Source of the DNA: Schizochytrium sp. CCTCC M209059 | Taxonomy: Eukaryota > Sar > Bigyra > Thraustochytrida > Thraustochytriidae | Direction: 5' to 3' | Assembly: GCA_000818945.1 (NCBI GenBank) | Contig: KN805381.1 | Span: forward strand, 353,035 to 417,034 | Length of the DNA: 64,000 nucleotides | In this document: piece by piece, positions 19,622 to 29,915 of the stretch | Layout: each line of letters begins with the position of its first letter | Numbering within the stretch: the first letter of the stretch is position 1 | The notes under the pieces: generated by a model | Databases searched by the model: none | What the model was told of the DNA's origin: nothing | Seen by the model: only the letters and a program-made list of their open reading frames with translations | Position numbers and translations under genes: made by a program

Positions 19622-22600
19622 ATGACACGTGTCGTGTCAAGCAAGGTCGCTCCGCAAGAAATTGCACTCGAGTCGCGCAGCGGCGATAGCGTGCTCCTTG
19701 AGACATCAAACACAAGTCATAATGAACTCGCTGCCAACGAAACCTCGTTGGCAAACGTTCGCATCCTTGCGAAAGAAGGCAACAGTTCAGATGTGAAGCA
19801 CGCACGTACTTTTTCAGGCTCCGAGGCCATCACAGAAAATGTCGAGCATCAGCGCAAGGTCTCACGCGAACAGGAGCTAAAAAGGCTCATCATAAAGAAC
19901 AGAAGGCGAGCAGTTGCATGCTGTCTCTTTATACTCGTAGTCGTCGGTGCGCTGGCTAGCATGTACATCTTCTTCGCCCGGGATATAAAAAGTGGTGGAC
20001 GGCTTGGGGCCTGTAGTCCAGGGTACTATTGTCTCCGTGAGACCTTTCAATTCCCATGTCCCGCCGGAACATATGGCAACGCAAGTGGGCTCACAGACAG
20101 CACGTGCTCAGGGCTTTGCGAAGAAGGATATTATTGTCCCTCGGCAAGCACAAATTCGAGAGCCAAAGTATGTCCTCAAGGTTCCTACTGTCCTCGAGGA
20201 AGCGCAATGCCACTTTTGTGTCCTGCTGGGACCTTTGGCGAGGTCACTGCGCTTTCAATATCCACCTGCTCGGGGTCGTGCGCACCAGGTTACTATTGCC
20301 CTGCCGGCTCAACTTCGGCCACACAAGAAATCTGTCCATTAGGAAGCTACTGTCCAGAAGGCACGCCCGGTCCCAACACATTTCGCTGTCCGCTTGGAAC
20401 GTACAATGATGCGGTGGGTCTTGCCTCAATCGAAGAATGTCCGGTTTGCGAGGCAAGTCCTGGATTTGTTTGCGCCGTAGGTTCTTCAAGCACGCCAAGC
20501 GAGGATGTCATCCCTTGTCCACTAGGTCATTATTGCACCGGCATTGGGCTTCCGCTGCCCTGTCCGTCGGGCACATACGGAGACGAGGAAGGTCTGGACT
20601 CCCCAGACTGCTCTGGCCTTTGTCCCGAAGGCCAATGGTGCGCAGAAGGGACCGCAGACCCATCAGCGACGCCTTGTCCTGGTGGTTATTATTGCCCTCG
20701 TGGGACGACGAATTACACGGACAACACGTGCTGGGAAGGCTACGAGTGCGCACCAGGGACCCCATTGCCATATCTTATTTGCCCTCAAGGAGCCTATTGC
20801 CCGCCCGGGGTGGCCTCGGGTGTCCCATGCCCGGGAGGGACTTTTGGCAGGTCAGAAGGACTCAAGTATGCGAATTGTTCGGGCGTGTGCCCCGCTTCAT
20901 ACTTTTGCACACCTGGCACGATCTTGTATTTTGATTCTCTGTGCCCCTCCGGCTCGTACTGCCCAGAAGGAACAACCTCGGACCGGGAGTACTTGTGTCC
21001 TGCCGGGAATTTTTCCGCCTATACGGGACTCCAGCGTCTCGAGGACTGCATGTGCGACTTAAGCCTGGATCCAGGATGTGAGCTTCGAGGTGTGTGTGCG
21101 GCCGGGTACTACTGCCCTGCAGGGTCTGGCTCTGCGGTCCAGAACAAATGTCCTTTTAATCATTATTGCCCGCAAGGTGCCAGTGAACCTTTGCTGTGTG
21201 AAGCTGAAGGATACTATTGCCTTGAGCGCGCTCATTCGCCTTTTGCATACGAAAACGGAGCACGAATGCTTATATTGGAGACTCTTCCCGAAAAGGCCCG
21301 GCGATGGCAAGAAGATAGCCCAGTCGCCGCTCAACAATACCTTTATCAGGGGTACACCCTTGAAGAGGCCTTCATGGAAGAAACGTACAAGACAACTTAC
21401 AATGGCCCGCTGTACAGCGAAGTTACGTATGCGCCCATACGCGGTTTGGAGGAAATCAACGTAAATGTGACCACTTACGGTTTCTTTTCTGCGACCGTGC
21501 ATATTTGTGATGTGAACAACGGCACTGATTCCCCTGTCACGCTCGAGGAGATTGGTCAAATCTCCATTTCGCCAGCGACATCAGCGAACGATTCGTACGT
21601 CTCGTCCGCGCGCTTTGGATGGACCATTCCGCGCGATGCACTGGACGGCGATATGGTGATCTGCTTGCGCATGCCACGCGGAACTCTCTCGGAAGCTCTC
21701 GTTATATCCGACATTTTCCAAGTGACGCCTCCGTACCTCGTTCCGCCGCTCCGGGGTTTTCTGACCATCCTCTTATCCTCTCTCTCCATACTCGGAACAC
21801 TGATCACGGCACCCTGTTTTCTACTTTTTGCGGGGCGGTCTCGAGAGTACGAAGTGCGCGCCCTCATTAAACGGCCCGCGCCACAATTGATCAAGCTTCT
21901 CTCGCGCTTGCAACGTATCATTGAGCCTGCGCAATTCTTGGCACTCCTCGTATGGAACCCGGGCGTCCAGCGCGCTGGAGGCGCAGCTGAAGACATTGCC
22001 TTTTGGTGGACGCATCTCATTGCAGTGCACGTGCTGCCCATCATGGGCTTTCTTACTGCTTCAATTGTCGCCGGATCCGTGCTGGGGTGTGCGCTCTTGA
22101 CTGGCGTGGCATTACGAATCTTCCACTTGGAGCAACGTGGTGCGGAGCTGTCGTGTGCGGCGCACTTTGTTGCCTTTGAGATCTTATTTGTGCCCATTTT
22201 CATGACTCTGCTTGCACCTCTGGACTGCGCATATGCAGATGATGACGGTGAGTACTTGGAGTACGAGGACCAGGTCGTGATGCGCAACTTTTTTGCTGCA
22301 GATTTGCAGTGCTGGTACAACCCGATTCACATCTTGCTTTCCGCCGGCTCTATTGTATTTGGAGGCACGTACTACTACATGAGCCTTGAATATGCCGCTC
22401 GCGATAGCGATGCCGACCTTTTGCACGTTAATACGGTCACGCGGTATCGTGTACTCATGGCAATAGCCAAATATGCTGTGTGCACGTCAAGCGGAATAGT
22501 AGATTCTACGAACGACCTACGAGACTCGTTGCCTCTTCTTTTCACTTGCAGCATTATATTTCTCAAGCTTTTCTTTGAGGTACGCAGAATGCAGCCTGCT

Positions 22601-25141
22601 CTGGGTCGTGCGGCTCTCACAAATGATGTGCTCGCTGGCTCTCATCTCATGTTGGCCTATGCATGTGTCGCTGCGAGCCTAATCTCTCTTCAAAATGCAA
22701 TGGTGTCTCGGGAGGACCGGCGCACGTGGCCGCTCGTGATAGCGGGCTGCATCCTGCCGGTCCCCTTTCTCATGGGCCTGCGGCTAAATCGCCGTCGCTC
22801 GCTTGCGCAAATCGAAGCGTGCAAATTCCAGGCATTATCCACGTCACTCGCTGCCAGTGTTCGAGAGCGCGTACTCCAGGTCACGCTCGACTTCCTCGTC
22901 AGCGTTTTTTTGCACGAAAGTCCGCGCGCACAGAAAGTGGAAGAATTCGTGCAACATCTTGGGGCCATTGCGGAGAAGGAGCCCCTAGCAGGTGTCGCGC
23001 TTCGAAGACTGATTACCGCCAATGCAGCATTTGATCTCGATACGTTTGGCGTAAACAATTCGGATCTACTCTTTGCATTGGAGAGCGAGTCCACCGGACG
23101 GCTTGCACTTTGTGGGTCACCTTCAGAGATGCTCAGCACAATGGTTGCACCACTCGGTGTCTGGGATCTTTCCGAGACTCCTCTCGAGGATGCGGTCTTG
23201 GCTCGAATTGCAAGCGTCATTCCTGCAATGAGCGAGCTGCATACGCTTCGTCTCGGCGACACAGTTGAAACGTCCCAAGAGACATTTTTGAGCGTACTGG
23301 ATGCGCTGAGCAGGAGCTCTTCCATTATGCATTTTTATATGAGACCCCATTCAGATCTGAATATCGTTCAGTACGCCAAACAGATTGGCTTGCTTTTGCG
23401 TAAGCGCATCGCCGCTGCGCGCGAAGATCCGACGCAGGTGCCTCTGACACGTTTTGACTGCGGTGGGTATTTGAACGTTTACTTTTACGTTGGGCAGGAT
23501 GAGACCTTTCATGACAAGTCTGTGTCGGCACCGGAAGAGCGCACGCTGATCCTTTCCTTGGGCCAAGATCTGACCATACTCAAGGTCAATATCTCAAAGC
23601 GCATGTACCGTGCCGTAGAAGATCCAGAAGGGGGAGTGAATGCGTTACTGTACGAGACGTGCAGCTCTCCAGGACTGTTCTCGCACCGTCTTCAACTTCA
23701 GCTTCGTCTCACGGAGGAGCACACCACACATCTTGGCCTCGCCCTCAAGCGTATCGGACCTTTTTGTACGTTGGCGAGCCTGCACCTGGACAACAACCGT
23801 ATTGCTCACGCAGCAACGTCCGAAATCGACGTCACGAACTTTGAAAGGAACCCGGGCAGCGTGGCTTTGGTTGAAGGGCTACTTCATATTTTGCAACACG
23901 TGCAGCGCGTGAGCATTCCCCAGCACGAAGCGGAAGCCGCCGTCCAAGAGGAGGTCATGCGACAGGCTGCGAGACGGATTGGGTGTGCAATTGCAACCAA
24001 CCCTGTCATTCAGACTCTAAATGTTGGCTTTGGCGATTTGAACATCTTGAAACTCCAGCGCGAGATGGAGATAATTCAATTCGTTGAAGAGACGTCATTG
24101 TCTGATGCTCAGGCTTGTGCTCTGATGCCAATAATTGCAAGCAACTACAAGGTGGAAAAAGTGGAGATTCACGGTCTACCTCAAGGGCGGACACTTTCGG
24201 ACCACGGGGTGGCCGAAGTCTTGAACGGACTTCAAGATTGTGTCGCTTTGCGCAAGCTCAATCTCGGTGACTGGAAATCCGGCAATCACTTTGGCGCGCT
24301 CTCACTCATGGCGCTCAAGGACACCGTCATTTTGCGGCGACTTAAATCGCTGGACCTTCGTCGCTGCAATCTGAAGCCTGCTATAATTGTCGGCCTTGCA
24401 GACACGCTTGAGACAGACCCTTCAATTGCACTCGAGAGTCTCAAGCTCTCCATGAACCCGATTGGCGATGCTGGTCTCGATAGCTTGGCGAAGGTACTTG
24501 CTTCTCCAGAATGTACCCTTGTCAAACTTTACATTGACCAGTGTGCGTTCAGCGAGACGGGGTTTGCTCGATTTTGCGACGAAGGACTTTGCGTCAACGA
24601 GTCGCTCCGCAAGCTCATTTTGGATGGCAATGAGAATGTAGATCTCGACGCGCTTGCAGATGCTTTGCGGGACGGACCTCTCGCGACAAAACTGGAGACG
24701 CTCACAATGGCACACTGCGGTCTTGTACACGTGGAGCCGCTGTGGAAGCTTGTGGCGGCCCCAGAATCTTCCATTGATGACCCGCCTGTGTTGACGGGGC
24801 TGCGTCGTTTAAACCTTTCGAACAATCCGGGCCTTGTGCTCCCAACGCTGGTCCTTCCTTGCCTCGAGAACATTTCGCTGCAGCGCTGCGACCTCAATAA
24901 CGAGGATGCTGAGCGAATTTGCACTGCAGTCGAGCTTCGTGGGTGCCCACGACTATGCGGCCTGGACCTTTCTCGCAACGAGTTCACGGACGACGTTGCC
25001 TTTCGCATTGCCAAGGTTTTAGAGAAGAAAGCAGCCAACAGTGCGCTTTCGGCAGTCTGTCTGACAGAAAATGCGTTTTCAGAGGAATGTTTGGATATTA
25101 TTCGGCGTCTGTGTCCTGCAAGTGTCGTCTTGGATCTGTAA
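19622..25141 (+). CDS. receptor-like membrane protein: Cys-rich GCC2/GCC3-type repeats, about 7 TM, cytosolic LRRs
   Basis: 1,839 residues. Residues 1-95 are hydrophilic, then comes a membrane span at 97-118 (CCLFILVVVGALASMYIFF). Residues about 130-535 hold roughly ten Cys-rich units of the CPAGYYCP...CPxGTFG type (GCC2/GCC3, ephrin-receptor-like), probably extracellular, with several NxS/T sites. A beta-rich segment (540-700) leads into about seven hydrophobic spans at 708-1056 (for example GFLTILLSSLSILGTLI, FEILFVPIFMTLLAPL). The C-terminal third (about 1130-1839) contains ribonuclease-inhibitor-type leucine-rich repeats (ASLHLDNNRIA, CGLDLSRNEFTDD). If the N-terminal span is an anchor, the Cys-rich part faces outside and, after seven more spans, the LRRs face the cytosol. 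The architecture suggests a surface sensor, but ligand and output are unknown. It converges on the FSP1-like gene. Confidence 0.8.
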   Translation: MTRVVSSKVAPQEIALESRSGDSVLLETSNTSHNELAANETSLANVRILAKEGNSSDVKHARTFSGSEAITENVEHQRKVSREQELKRLIIKNRRRAVACCLFILVVVGALASMYIFFARDIKSGGRLGACSPGYYCLRETFQFPCPAGTYGNASGLTDSTCSGLCEEGYYCPSASTNSRAKVCPQGSYCPRGSAMPLLCPAGTFGEVTALSISTCSGSCAPGYYCPAGSTSATQEICPLGSYCPEGTPGPNTFRCPLGTYNDAVGLASIEECPVCEASPGFVCAVGSSSTPSEDVIPCPLGHYCTGIGLPLPCPSGTYGDEEGLDSPDCSGLCPEGQWCAEGTADPSATPCPGGYYCPRGTTNYTDNTCWEGYECAPGTPLPYLICPQGAYCPPGVASGVPCPGGTFGRSEGLKYANCSGVCPASYFCTPGTILYFDSLCPSGSYCPEGTTSDREYLCPAGNFSAYTGLQRLEDCMCDLSLDPGCELRGVCAAGYYCPAGSGSAVQNKCPFNHYCPQGASEPLLCEAEGYYCLERAHSPFAYENGARMLILETLPEKARRWQEDSPVAAQQYLYQGYTLEEAFMEETYKTTYNGPLYSEVTYAPIRGLEEINVNVTTYGFFSATVHICDVNNGTDSPVTLEEIGQISISPATSANDSYVSSARFGWTIPRDALDGDMVICLRMPRGTLSEALVISDIFQVTPPYLVPPLRGFLTILLSSLSILGTLITAPCFLLFAGRSREYEVRALIKRPAPQLIKLLSRLQRIIEPAQFLALLVWNPGVQRAGGAAEDIAFWWTHLIAVHVLPIMGFLTASIVAGSVLGCALLTGVALRIFHLEQRGAELSCAAHFVAFEILFVPIFMTLLAPLDCAYADDDGEYLEYEDQVVMRNFFAADLQCWYNPIHILLSAGSIVFGGTYYYMSLEYAARDSDADLLHVNTVTRYRVLMAIAKYAVCTSSGIVDSTNDLRDSLPLLFTCSIIFLKLFFEVRRMQPALGRAALTNDVLAGSHLMLAYACVAASLISLQNAMVSREDRRTWPLVIAGCILPVPFLMGLRLNRRRSLAQIEACKFQALSTSLAASVRERVLQVTLDFLVSVFLHESPRAQKVEEFVQHLGAIAEKEPLAGVALRRLITANAAFDLDTFGVNNSDLLFALESESTGRLALCGSPSEMLSTMVAPLGVWDLSETPLEDAVLARIASVIPAMSELHTLRLGDTVETSQETFLSVLDALSRSSSIMHFYMRPHSDLNIVQYAKQIGLLLRKRIAAAREDPTQVPLTRFDCGGYLNVYFYVGQDETFHDKSVSAPEERTLILSLGQDLTILKVNISKRMYRAVEDPEGGVNALLYETCSSPGLFSHRLQLQLRLTEEHTTHLGLALKRIGPFCTLASLHLDNNRIAHAATSEIDVTNFERNPGSVALVEGLLHILQHVQRVSIPQHEAEAAVQEEVMRQAARRIGCAIATNPVIQTLNVGFGDLNILKLQREMEIIQFVEETSLSDAQACALMPIIASNYKVEKVEIHGLPQGRTLSDHGVAEVLNGLQDCVALRKLNLGDWKSGNHFGALSLMALKDTVILRRLKSLDLRRCNLKPAIIVGLADTLETDPSIALESLKLSMNPIGDAGLDSLAKVLASPECTLVKLYIDQCAFSETGFARFCDEGLCVNESLRKLILDGNENVDLDALADALRDGPLATKLETLTMAHCGLVHVEPLWKLVAAPESSIDDPPVLTGLRRLNLSNNPGLVLPTLVLPCLENISLQRCDLNNEDAERICTAVELRGCPRLCGLDLSRNEFTDDVAFRIAKVLEKKAANSALSAVCLTENAFSEECLDIIRRLCPASVVLDL

Positions 25142-25383
25142 AAAGGGATTTGACCAGTTTGGTCGAGACAGAAGAAGAAGAAGAAGAAAAAAAATATGTG
25201 TTGAACAAAATTCATATATTTTCTTGGTGCTCTGGGAAAGAAAGGGATCTACCAAAGTGATTTGTGCCTATCCTTGTCCCTGTTCGGAAAAGAGATTAAA
25301 TGCTCGCAGCTTGGTGATCCTGCCATACTGAAACAAAGTAAAGAAGACGTTTAATTTCCCCCCACCTTGCATTACTTTAAACT

Positions 25384-26514
25384 TCACTGAGCGAGACCAA
25401 GATACTTTTTCGTCTTGCTGACTCCCTTGTCAGGATGATTTGCTTTGGCGGCAATTTTGTCAGAAAAGACGAGACCAGAGGCCTGCAGAACTCCGTCTGT
25501 CTCACCAATGTACAGGCTCACCTGAGTTGTCGAGGATGTGCGAGCGCGCACGTAGCTAGAGCAGAGATACGGAATGAGACAGGCGAACCATGGATTGGAA
25601 CGACTTGGGTTGTAGACTGTTCTCTTGCCGTTGATGTTACTGACGACGACCTTGGCATGATTCCTTGCGCACTTTGCCTGTTTGAAATCGCCACTGGCAG
25701 CAAGATCACCTACTGCGTAGACGTTGGACGGCGCACCGTCGACTTGCAGCGTCGGAAGCACCTTGACCTCGCCACTCGATGAAAGCCATTCCTCGGGGAG
25801 CATTTGTAGCGTCGATGCACTTGCCGCGCAGCCAGCCGCGAAAATGACGAGCGCACCTGGATGTTCCTTTTCGAGATCTTCTCTTGTGCGACGACCACCG
25901 CCAAGATGCAATATAATGTCCATTTGTTCGAGTTTTTCGTGGACTGCATCCGAGAACTCATCCGCGACAGGAGGGGTTGCGGCGCTGAGGAATTTTTCCT
26001 TTGCGTGGTACAGGTGGACCTCTTTGTCTGGATGGGTGGCTTTGATCTGCGTCGAAGTCTCAACGCCGAGCGCGCCTCCGCCTACGACGACAACGACATT
26101 TGCGGCACGAACTCGCTCCTGCTCGGCCCTAAGGTACTCGAGCATTTCGTCTTTAGACATGACCTTTTCCGGGAGCTGTCCAAAGCCGTGCGAGAGACCC
26201 ATGGCAAGAATGAGTTGATCATACTCGATCGTCTCGTGCTCGCCATTGGCCAATTCGACCTCGACCTTGTTCTCCGCAGCATTGACATTAAGCGCCGCGC
26301 CGTGCACGAGTCGCGATGCAGGTCTCTTGACGGCCCGGGTGAATGGCAAGAGGGCCTCTGTCTCGTACCCAGGCTTGACACACGCGCGCGTGCCGCCGAT
26401 CTTATGAAAAAACCACTCGTTCCTCTCAATGAGGGTCACGTCGATGCCGCTGGCCTCGAGCGCCCTCGTTGCGGCGATCCCCGCATAGCTGCCTCCAATC
26501 ACTACGACTCGCAT
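25384..26514 (-). CDS. AIFM2/FSP1-like FAD-dependent NAD(P)H oxidoreductase, paralogue 1
   Basis: 376 residues. A two-dinucleotide-binding-domain flavoprotein of the AIF/FSP1 family. The FAD Rossmann motif VVIGGSYAG is at residues 4-12. The NAD(P)H motif VVVGGGALGVE is near 143. The FAD-contacting YAVGDLAASGD is near 268. Such enzymes oxidise NAD(P)H and reduce quinones; animal FSP1 reduces coenzyme Q and suppresses lipid peroxidation. The start is the ATG directly before the Rossmann strand. There is no targeting sequence within the model, and the C-terminus is YLGLAQ, so a cytosolic or membrane-peripheral location is likely. It lies head-to-tail with a second copy 0.8 kb upstream, and the two are clearly similar over their whole length, so this is a tandem duplication. 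Confidence 0.9.
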   Translation of the reverse strand: MRVVVIGGSYAGIAATRALEASGIDVTLIERNEWFFHKIGGTRACVKPGYETEALLPFTRAVKRPASRLVHGAALNVNAAENKVEVELANGEHETIEYDQLILAMGLSHGFGQLPEKVMSKDEMLEYLRAEQERVRAANVVVVVGGGALGVETSTQIKATHPDKEVHLYHAKEKFLSAATPPVADEFSDAVHEKLEQMDIILHLGGGRRTREDLEKEHPGALVIFAAGCAASASTLQMLPEEWLSSSGEVKVLPTLQVDGAPSNVYAVGDLAASGDFKQAKCARNHAKVVVSNINGKRTVYNPSRSNPWFACLIPYLCSSYVRARTSSTTQVSLYIGETDGVLQASGLVFSDKIAAKANHPDKGVSKTKKYLGLAQ

Positions 26515-27332
26515 CGTCTTGAGAGTCCTTGCGCTTTTCCGTTTTGCTGCCGACTCACCGCTGTCAGGCCCTCGCTCGCTAGCTATAGCCGCCCCAAGTC
26601 AGCCAGCCAGCCAGCCTGCCAGCCTGCTCCAGCTTCTTCTTTTGGGACATGCCTTCACCGTCGCCATCTTTTTGCAATCTGCGCGGGGTCTCAGCATGGC
26701 CTTTGTCCGCTGCAGGCGTCCCGCCCGCCAGGGCCAGCCAACCTTCCGAGTCTTTCTTTGGGTGTACTATACTTCTGCCATCTGCAACTCCTACCCAACC
26801 CAACCTGGCAGACTCTGTGAGGCTGCCGGTGTGCGTTTGGTCGCCACGCAATGGCGCTTCCGAGAAGTGTCTGCCAAGGCTTTCTTTCGTACATTCAGTG
26901 TCCGCATGCCCAAGAGCGCGTGCACGCGCGTGCGGGGGTGCGTATTTGTATAATATATACGTACTTGGCAAGGCCAGGTGGAGGGCGGGAGGGCGGCAAT
27001 GCTGGCCTTGGCGGCTGGTGGCTGGTCATGACTATCCACCATGGCCATTAGGATGACGGTTGTGAGCGAGGTGTCGAAGGTATCGCAGTACCGCCCGCCG
27101 GCCTCGATTCTGGCATGGGACAAGAAGTCGGAAAAGCAAGTATATACACGAAATAGCGATGTATACACAAGTTGCCTTCGTTCACGAGGGGGAGGGGAGA
27201 TAAATATTTCACAAGGGAGCCGCCGGGAAGGGGAGATAACAGTCTCAGATAAGCTTTGTGAAGGGCCTATACGAAGTGCAAGAACGAGAGAGAAAAAGGA
27301 GGAAGACAGAGATTTTTTTTAAAAATGAGATT
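26515..27332. other. intergenic between tandem FSP1-like paralogues
   Basis: No gene seen. It holds a CCAG/GCCAG tetramer run near 26600, a TATATA stretch at about 26950, a purine-rich block at 27185-27310, and the 3' flank of paralogue 2. Confidence 0.45.
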
Positions 27333-28529
27333 TTAGAGCTTGGACTTCTTCTTGCCTTCCTTCTTGCCGTCGAGCATGCCAACGAACAATTTGGCCTTGC
27401 TCGCACCCTTGTCAGGATGGTTCACATTTGGGGTGAACTTGTCGTTAAAAAGAATGCCCCAAGCCTGCGTGACGCTGTCGGTCTCGCCAATGTACATGTT
27501 GATCATCGTAGGGGAAGACGTGCGTGCCCGCACGTACGGGTATTTTGCCAGCGAATAGGGAAGCGACCACCACGGAATTGGTCGGCTAGGGTCGTACTCT
27601 GCCTTTTCGCCCATGATGTTCTTGGCGACGACCCGAACGTGATCTTTTGCCCACTTTGCCTGCTTGAAGTCGCCGGAGGCGGCGAGATCGCCGACCGCAT
27701 AGACGTTCGATGGAGCCCCATCGACTTGCATGGTCGGGAGCACCTTGACCTCGCCGGTACCCGGCTGCAACCACTCGCTAGGGAGCATCGAAAGGGTCGT
27801 TTCGCTCGGTTGGCAGCCAGCCGTGGGAATAATTACCGCGCCCGGATGCTTTTTGGCAATATCTTCTTCACTCAGACGCCCGCCACCGAGATGGAGCTTG
27901 ACGCCATACTGGTCCATCTTCTCGAGAACGGCATTCGAGGTCTCATCGGCGATGGGAGGCTGGGCAGCACTGAGGAACTTATCGCGCGAATGATACAGGT
28001 GAACTTCCTTGTCTGGGTGGGTGGCCTTGATCTGGGTCGAGGTCTCCACGCCGAGAGCACCGCCGCCGACGACGACCACCGCCGCGGCATCGGCCAAACG
28101 CTCTTGTTCGGATGTCATGTACTTGAGCATGTCGTCCTTGGAGAGAATGCGTTCCGGGAGCTGGCCATAGCCGTGCTTGAGGCCCATGGCGAGAATGAGG
28201 TTGTCATAGTCGATCGTTTCCTGCTCGCCGTTGGCCAGCTCGACCTTGACCTTGTTGTCCGCAGGGTCGACCTTGAGCGCTGATCCGTGCACAAGGCGGG
28301 ATCCCGGTCGTTTGAGGGCTTCGTTGAGAGGCAGGATGGCCTCGTTCTCGTACCCGGGTTTGACGCACGCGCGCGTGCCGCCAATTTTGTGAAAAAAGTA
28401 CTCGTTTCTTTCGACGAGCGTCACGTCTACGCCGAGGGGCTCGAGCGCCCTGCAGGCCATGAGACCAGCGTAGCTGCCGCCGATCACCACGGCGCGCATC
28501 TTTGTCGCGGCTGTCTTGACTTGATTCAT
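27333..28529 (-). CDS. AIFM2/FSP1-like FAD-dependent oxidoreductase, paralogue 2, with C-terminal SKL
   Basis: 398 residues from ATG 28529. It shares the fold and motifs of paralogue 1: VVIGGSYAG near residue 14, VVVGGGALGVE in the middle, YAVGDLAASGD towards the end, and the shared block KIGGTRACVKPGYE. It differs at both ends. The C-terminus is lysine-rich and ends exactly in Ser-Lys-Leu, the canonical peroxisomal PTS1 signal. Upstream of the ATG the same frame stays open to a stop at about 28652 and encodes a hydrophobic alanine/valine stretch (FGALGAAAAAACVVLAVALK), but without any ATG. That suggests either a spliced first exon adding a membrane anchor, or chance. The SKL end is read directly from the sequence; location and function are inferred from the family. 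Confidence 0.9.
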   Translation of the reverse strand: MNQVKTAATKMRAVVIGGSYAGLMACRALEPLGVDVTLVERNEYFFHKIGGTRACVKPGYENEAILPLNEALKRPGSRLVHGSALKVDPADNKVKVELANGEQETIDYDNLILAMGLKHGYGQLPERILSKDDMLKYMTSEQERLADAAAVVVVGGGALGVETSTQIKATHPDKEVHLYHSRDKFLSAAQPPIADETSNAVLEKMDQYGVKLHLGGGRLSEEDIAKKHPGAVIIPTAGCQPSETTLSMLPSEWLQPGTGEVKVLPTMQVDGAPSNVYAVGDLAASGDFKQAKWAKDHVRVVAKNIMGEKAEYDPSRPIPWWSLPYSLAKYPYVRARTSSPTMINMYIGETDSVTQAWGILFNDKFTPNVNHPDKGASKAKLFVGMLDGKKEGKKKSKL

Positions 28530-28926
28530 CTCCGTCTGCTCGGGTGTCTTGCCCCACGACTTTAGCGCGACTGCCAGGACTACGCAGGCTGCGGCAGCAG
28601 CAGCACCCAGTGCGCCAAAGGTTCTCGTCGTGCCCTCCGCTCTGCCGCGGCTCTACTGTTGTCTAGCCTCTCTTGCTCGGCCTCGCGCTCGTTCAAGGTT
28701 TGCTTGCTGCCGTTTGGCTCGTTCCGGGTTTGCTCGCATCGACCGGCCTTCACCTCCGCGCATGCGCCGAGTTCCCCTCCGCCCGCATCGCTGGTCCAGC
28801 CGCGCTCAGCGTCATCTCCGTCTGCCCTCTCCCCACCGCCGCTACTTTATGATCGTAAGCTGAGGTCACTGTCAGTCCGCGGTCGGTCGGAGGTTCCAAG
28901 ACCAAGAAGCAGGAGACCAACGAGAC

Positions 28927-28968
28927 AGAAGAAGAAGAAGAAGAAGAAGAAGAAGAAGAAGAAGAAGG
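28927..28968. repeat. (AGA)n microsatellite
   Basis: Uninterrupted AGA/GAA trinucleotide run of about 14 units. Confidence 0.95.
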
Positions 28969-29079
28969 CCAAGAACGAACGATGCCTGCAGCAGCAGCTG
29001 CTGCAGCTGCAGCTTTGACCTTCTCGCAAACGCGGCGGCGTTCGTTCGATCGTTCCTCCGCTTTCCTTTCTCCATCCTC

Positions 29080-29157
29080 CTTTCCTTTCCTTTCCTTTCC
29101 TTTCCTTTCCTTTCCTTTCCTTTCCTTTCCTTTCCTTTCCTTTCCTTTCCTTTCCTT
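29080..29157. repeat. (TTTCC)n microsatellite
   Basis: About 15 perfect copies of the pentamer TTTCC, all pyrimidine on the plus strand. Confidence 0.95.
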
Positions 29158-29915
29158 CTCCGACCCGACCAGACCAGCCTCGCGCCGCCGCCGATGACGC
29201 CGGCGAAGAGGAGCCTGGTGGAACGTGACGCTTGCTTTTTGCTTGGCTTTGCCTTGCTACTTCTCGTTGCTCAGCTTTGCTCAGCTTTGCCTGCTTGCCG
29301 TGGCTTCCTCCCACTCGTCTCATCTCGTCTTGTCTCACTGTCAGCTCAGCTCAGGTCATCTCCGCTCTCGCCCCGCCCCGCCCCCGGCCTCGACGCGCGT
29401 TTCGCCGCGGGAATATCCTTCTCTCGCGGTCCTCGGCGACCCTCGGCCAAGGCTGTTTCCACGCCGCGTCCGCCCTCGCGCTGAATGCCCCACAGAGGGA
29501 CCCGTCTGTGGCGCGGAGGAGGGCCGAGAAACGAAGGGAGGCACAGGGCGGCCGGAGCGTGAAGGGAGTGTGAAGGGGGTCGCGATGGAGCGATGGAGAC
29601 GCAAGCTTCTCCGGTTCCCGAACGTTTTGCGTGGGAGAGAGGCAAGGCGAAGAGGGAGCGAAGAATCAGCATGAGGCGGGTAGACTGCAGGTGAAAGGCA
29701 GGCAGGTAGGTATAAGGGCTAGTTTGTCGTGCGTGCATAAGATAAGTTTACCTATACATTAAACAAAATAAATAGCATACATTCATGAAATCAGCGACGG
29801 CACAGATGCCGTCGAAAGCGAAAGTCAGCACGCGCTTCGTTGGCGCAGCGTGCGCAGGCTCCTCCTCTTCTCTCCTCTCTCCTTTTCTTCTCCTTTTCCT
29901 TTTCATTTTCCCTCA

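Larger units (their letters stand above)
28530..29915. other. intergenic, microsatellite-rich, no gene recognised
   Basis: 1.4 kb upstream of FSP1-like paralogue 2 and downstream of the ankyrin gene. It contains a GAA run and a long TTTCC run. The frames crossing these runs are simple Lys, Ser-Phe-Pro or Gly-Lys repeats. A missing 5' exon of paralogue 2 could lie in its left part. Confidence 0.45.

Noticed and set aside
25861..26820. Plus-strand frames of about 320-340 codons opposite both FSP1-like genes (also 27258-28283)
   Set aside because: They mirror each other only because the two minus-strand paralogues are similar; all recognisable motifs are on the minus strand.
29346..29738. 130-codon minus-strand frame downstream of the TTTCC array
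   Set aside because: No domain, overlapped by equally long frames on the plus strand, and no codon preference.
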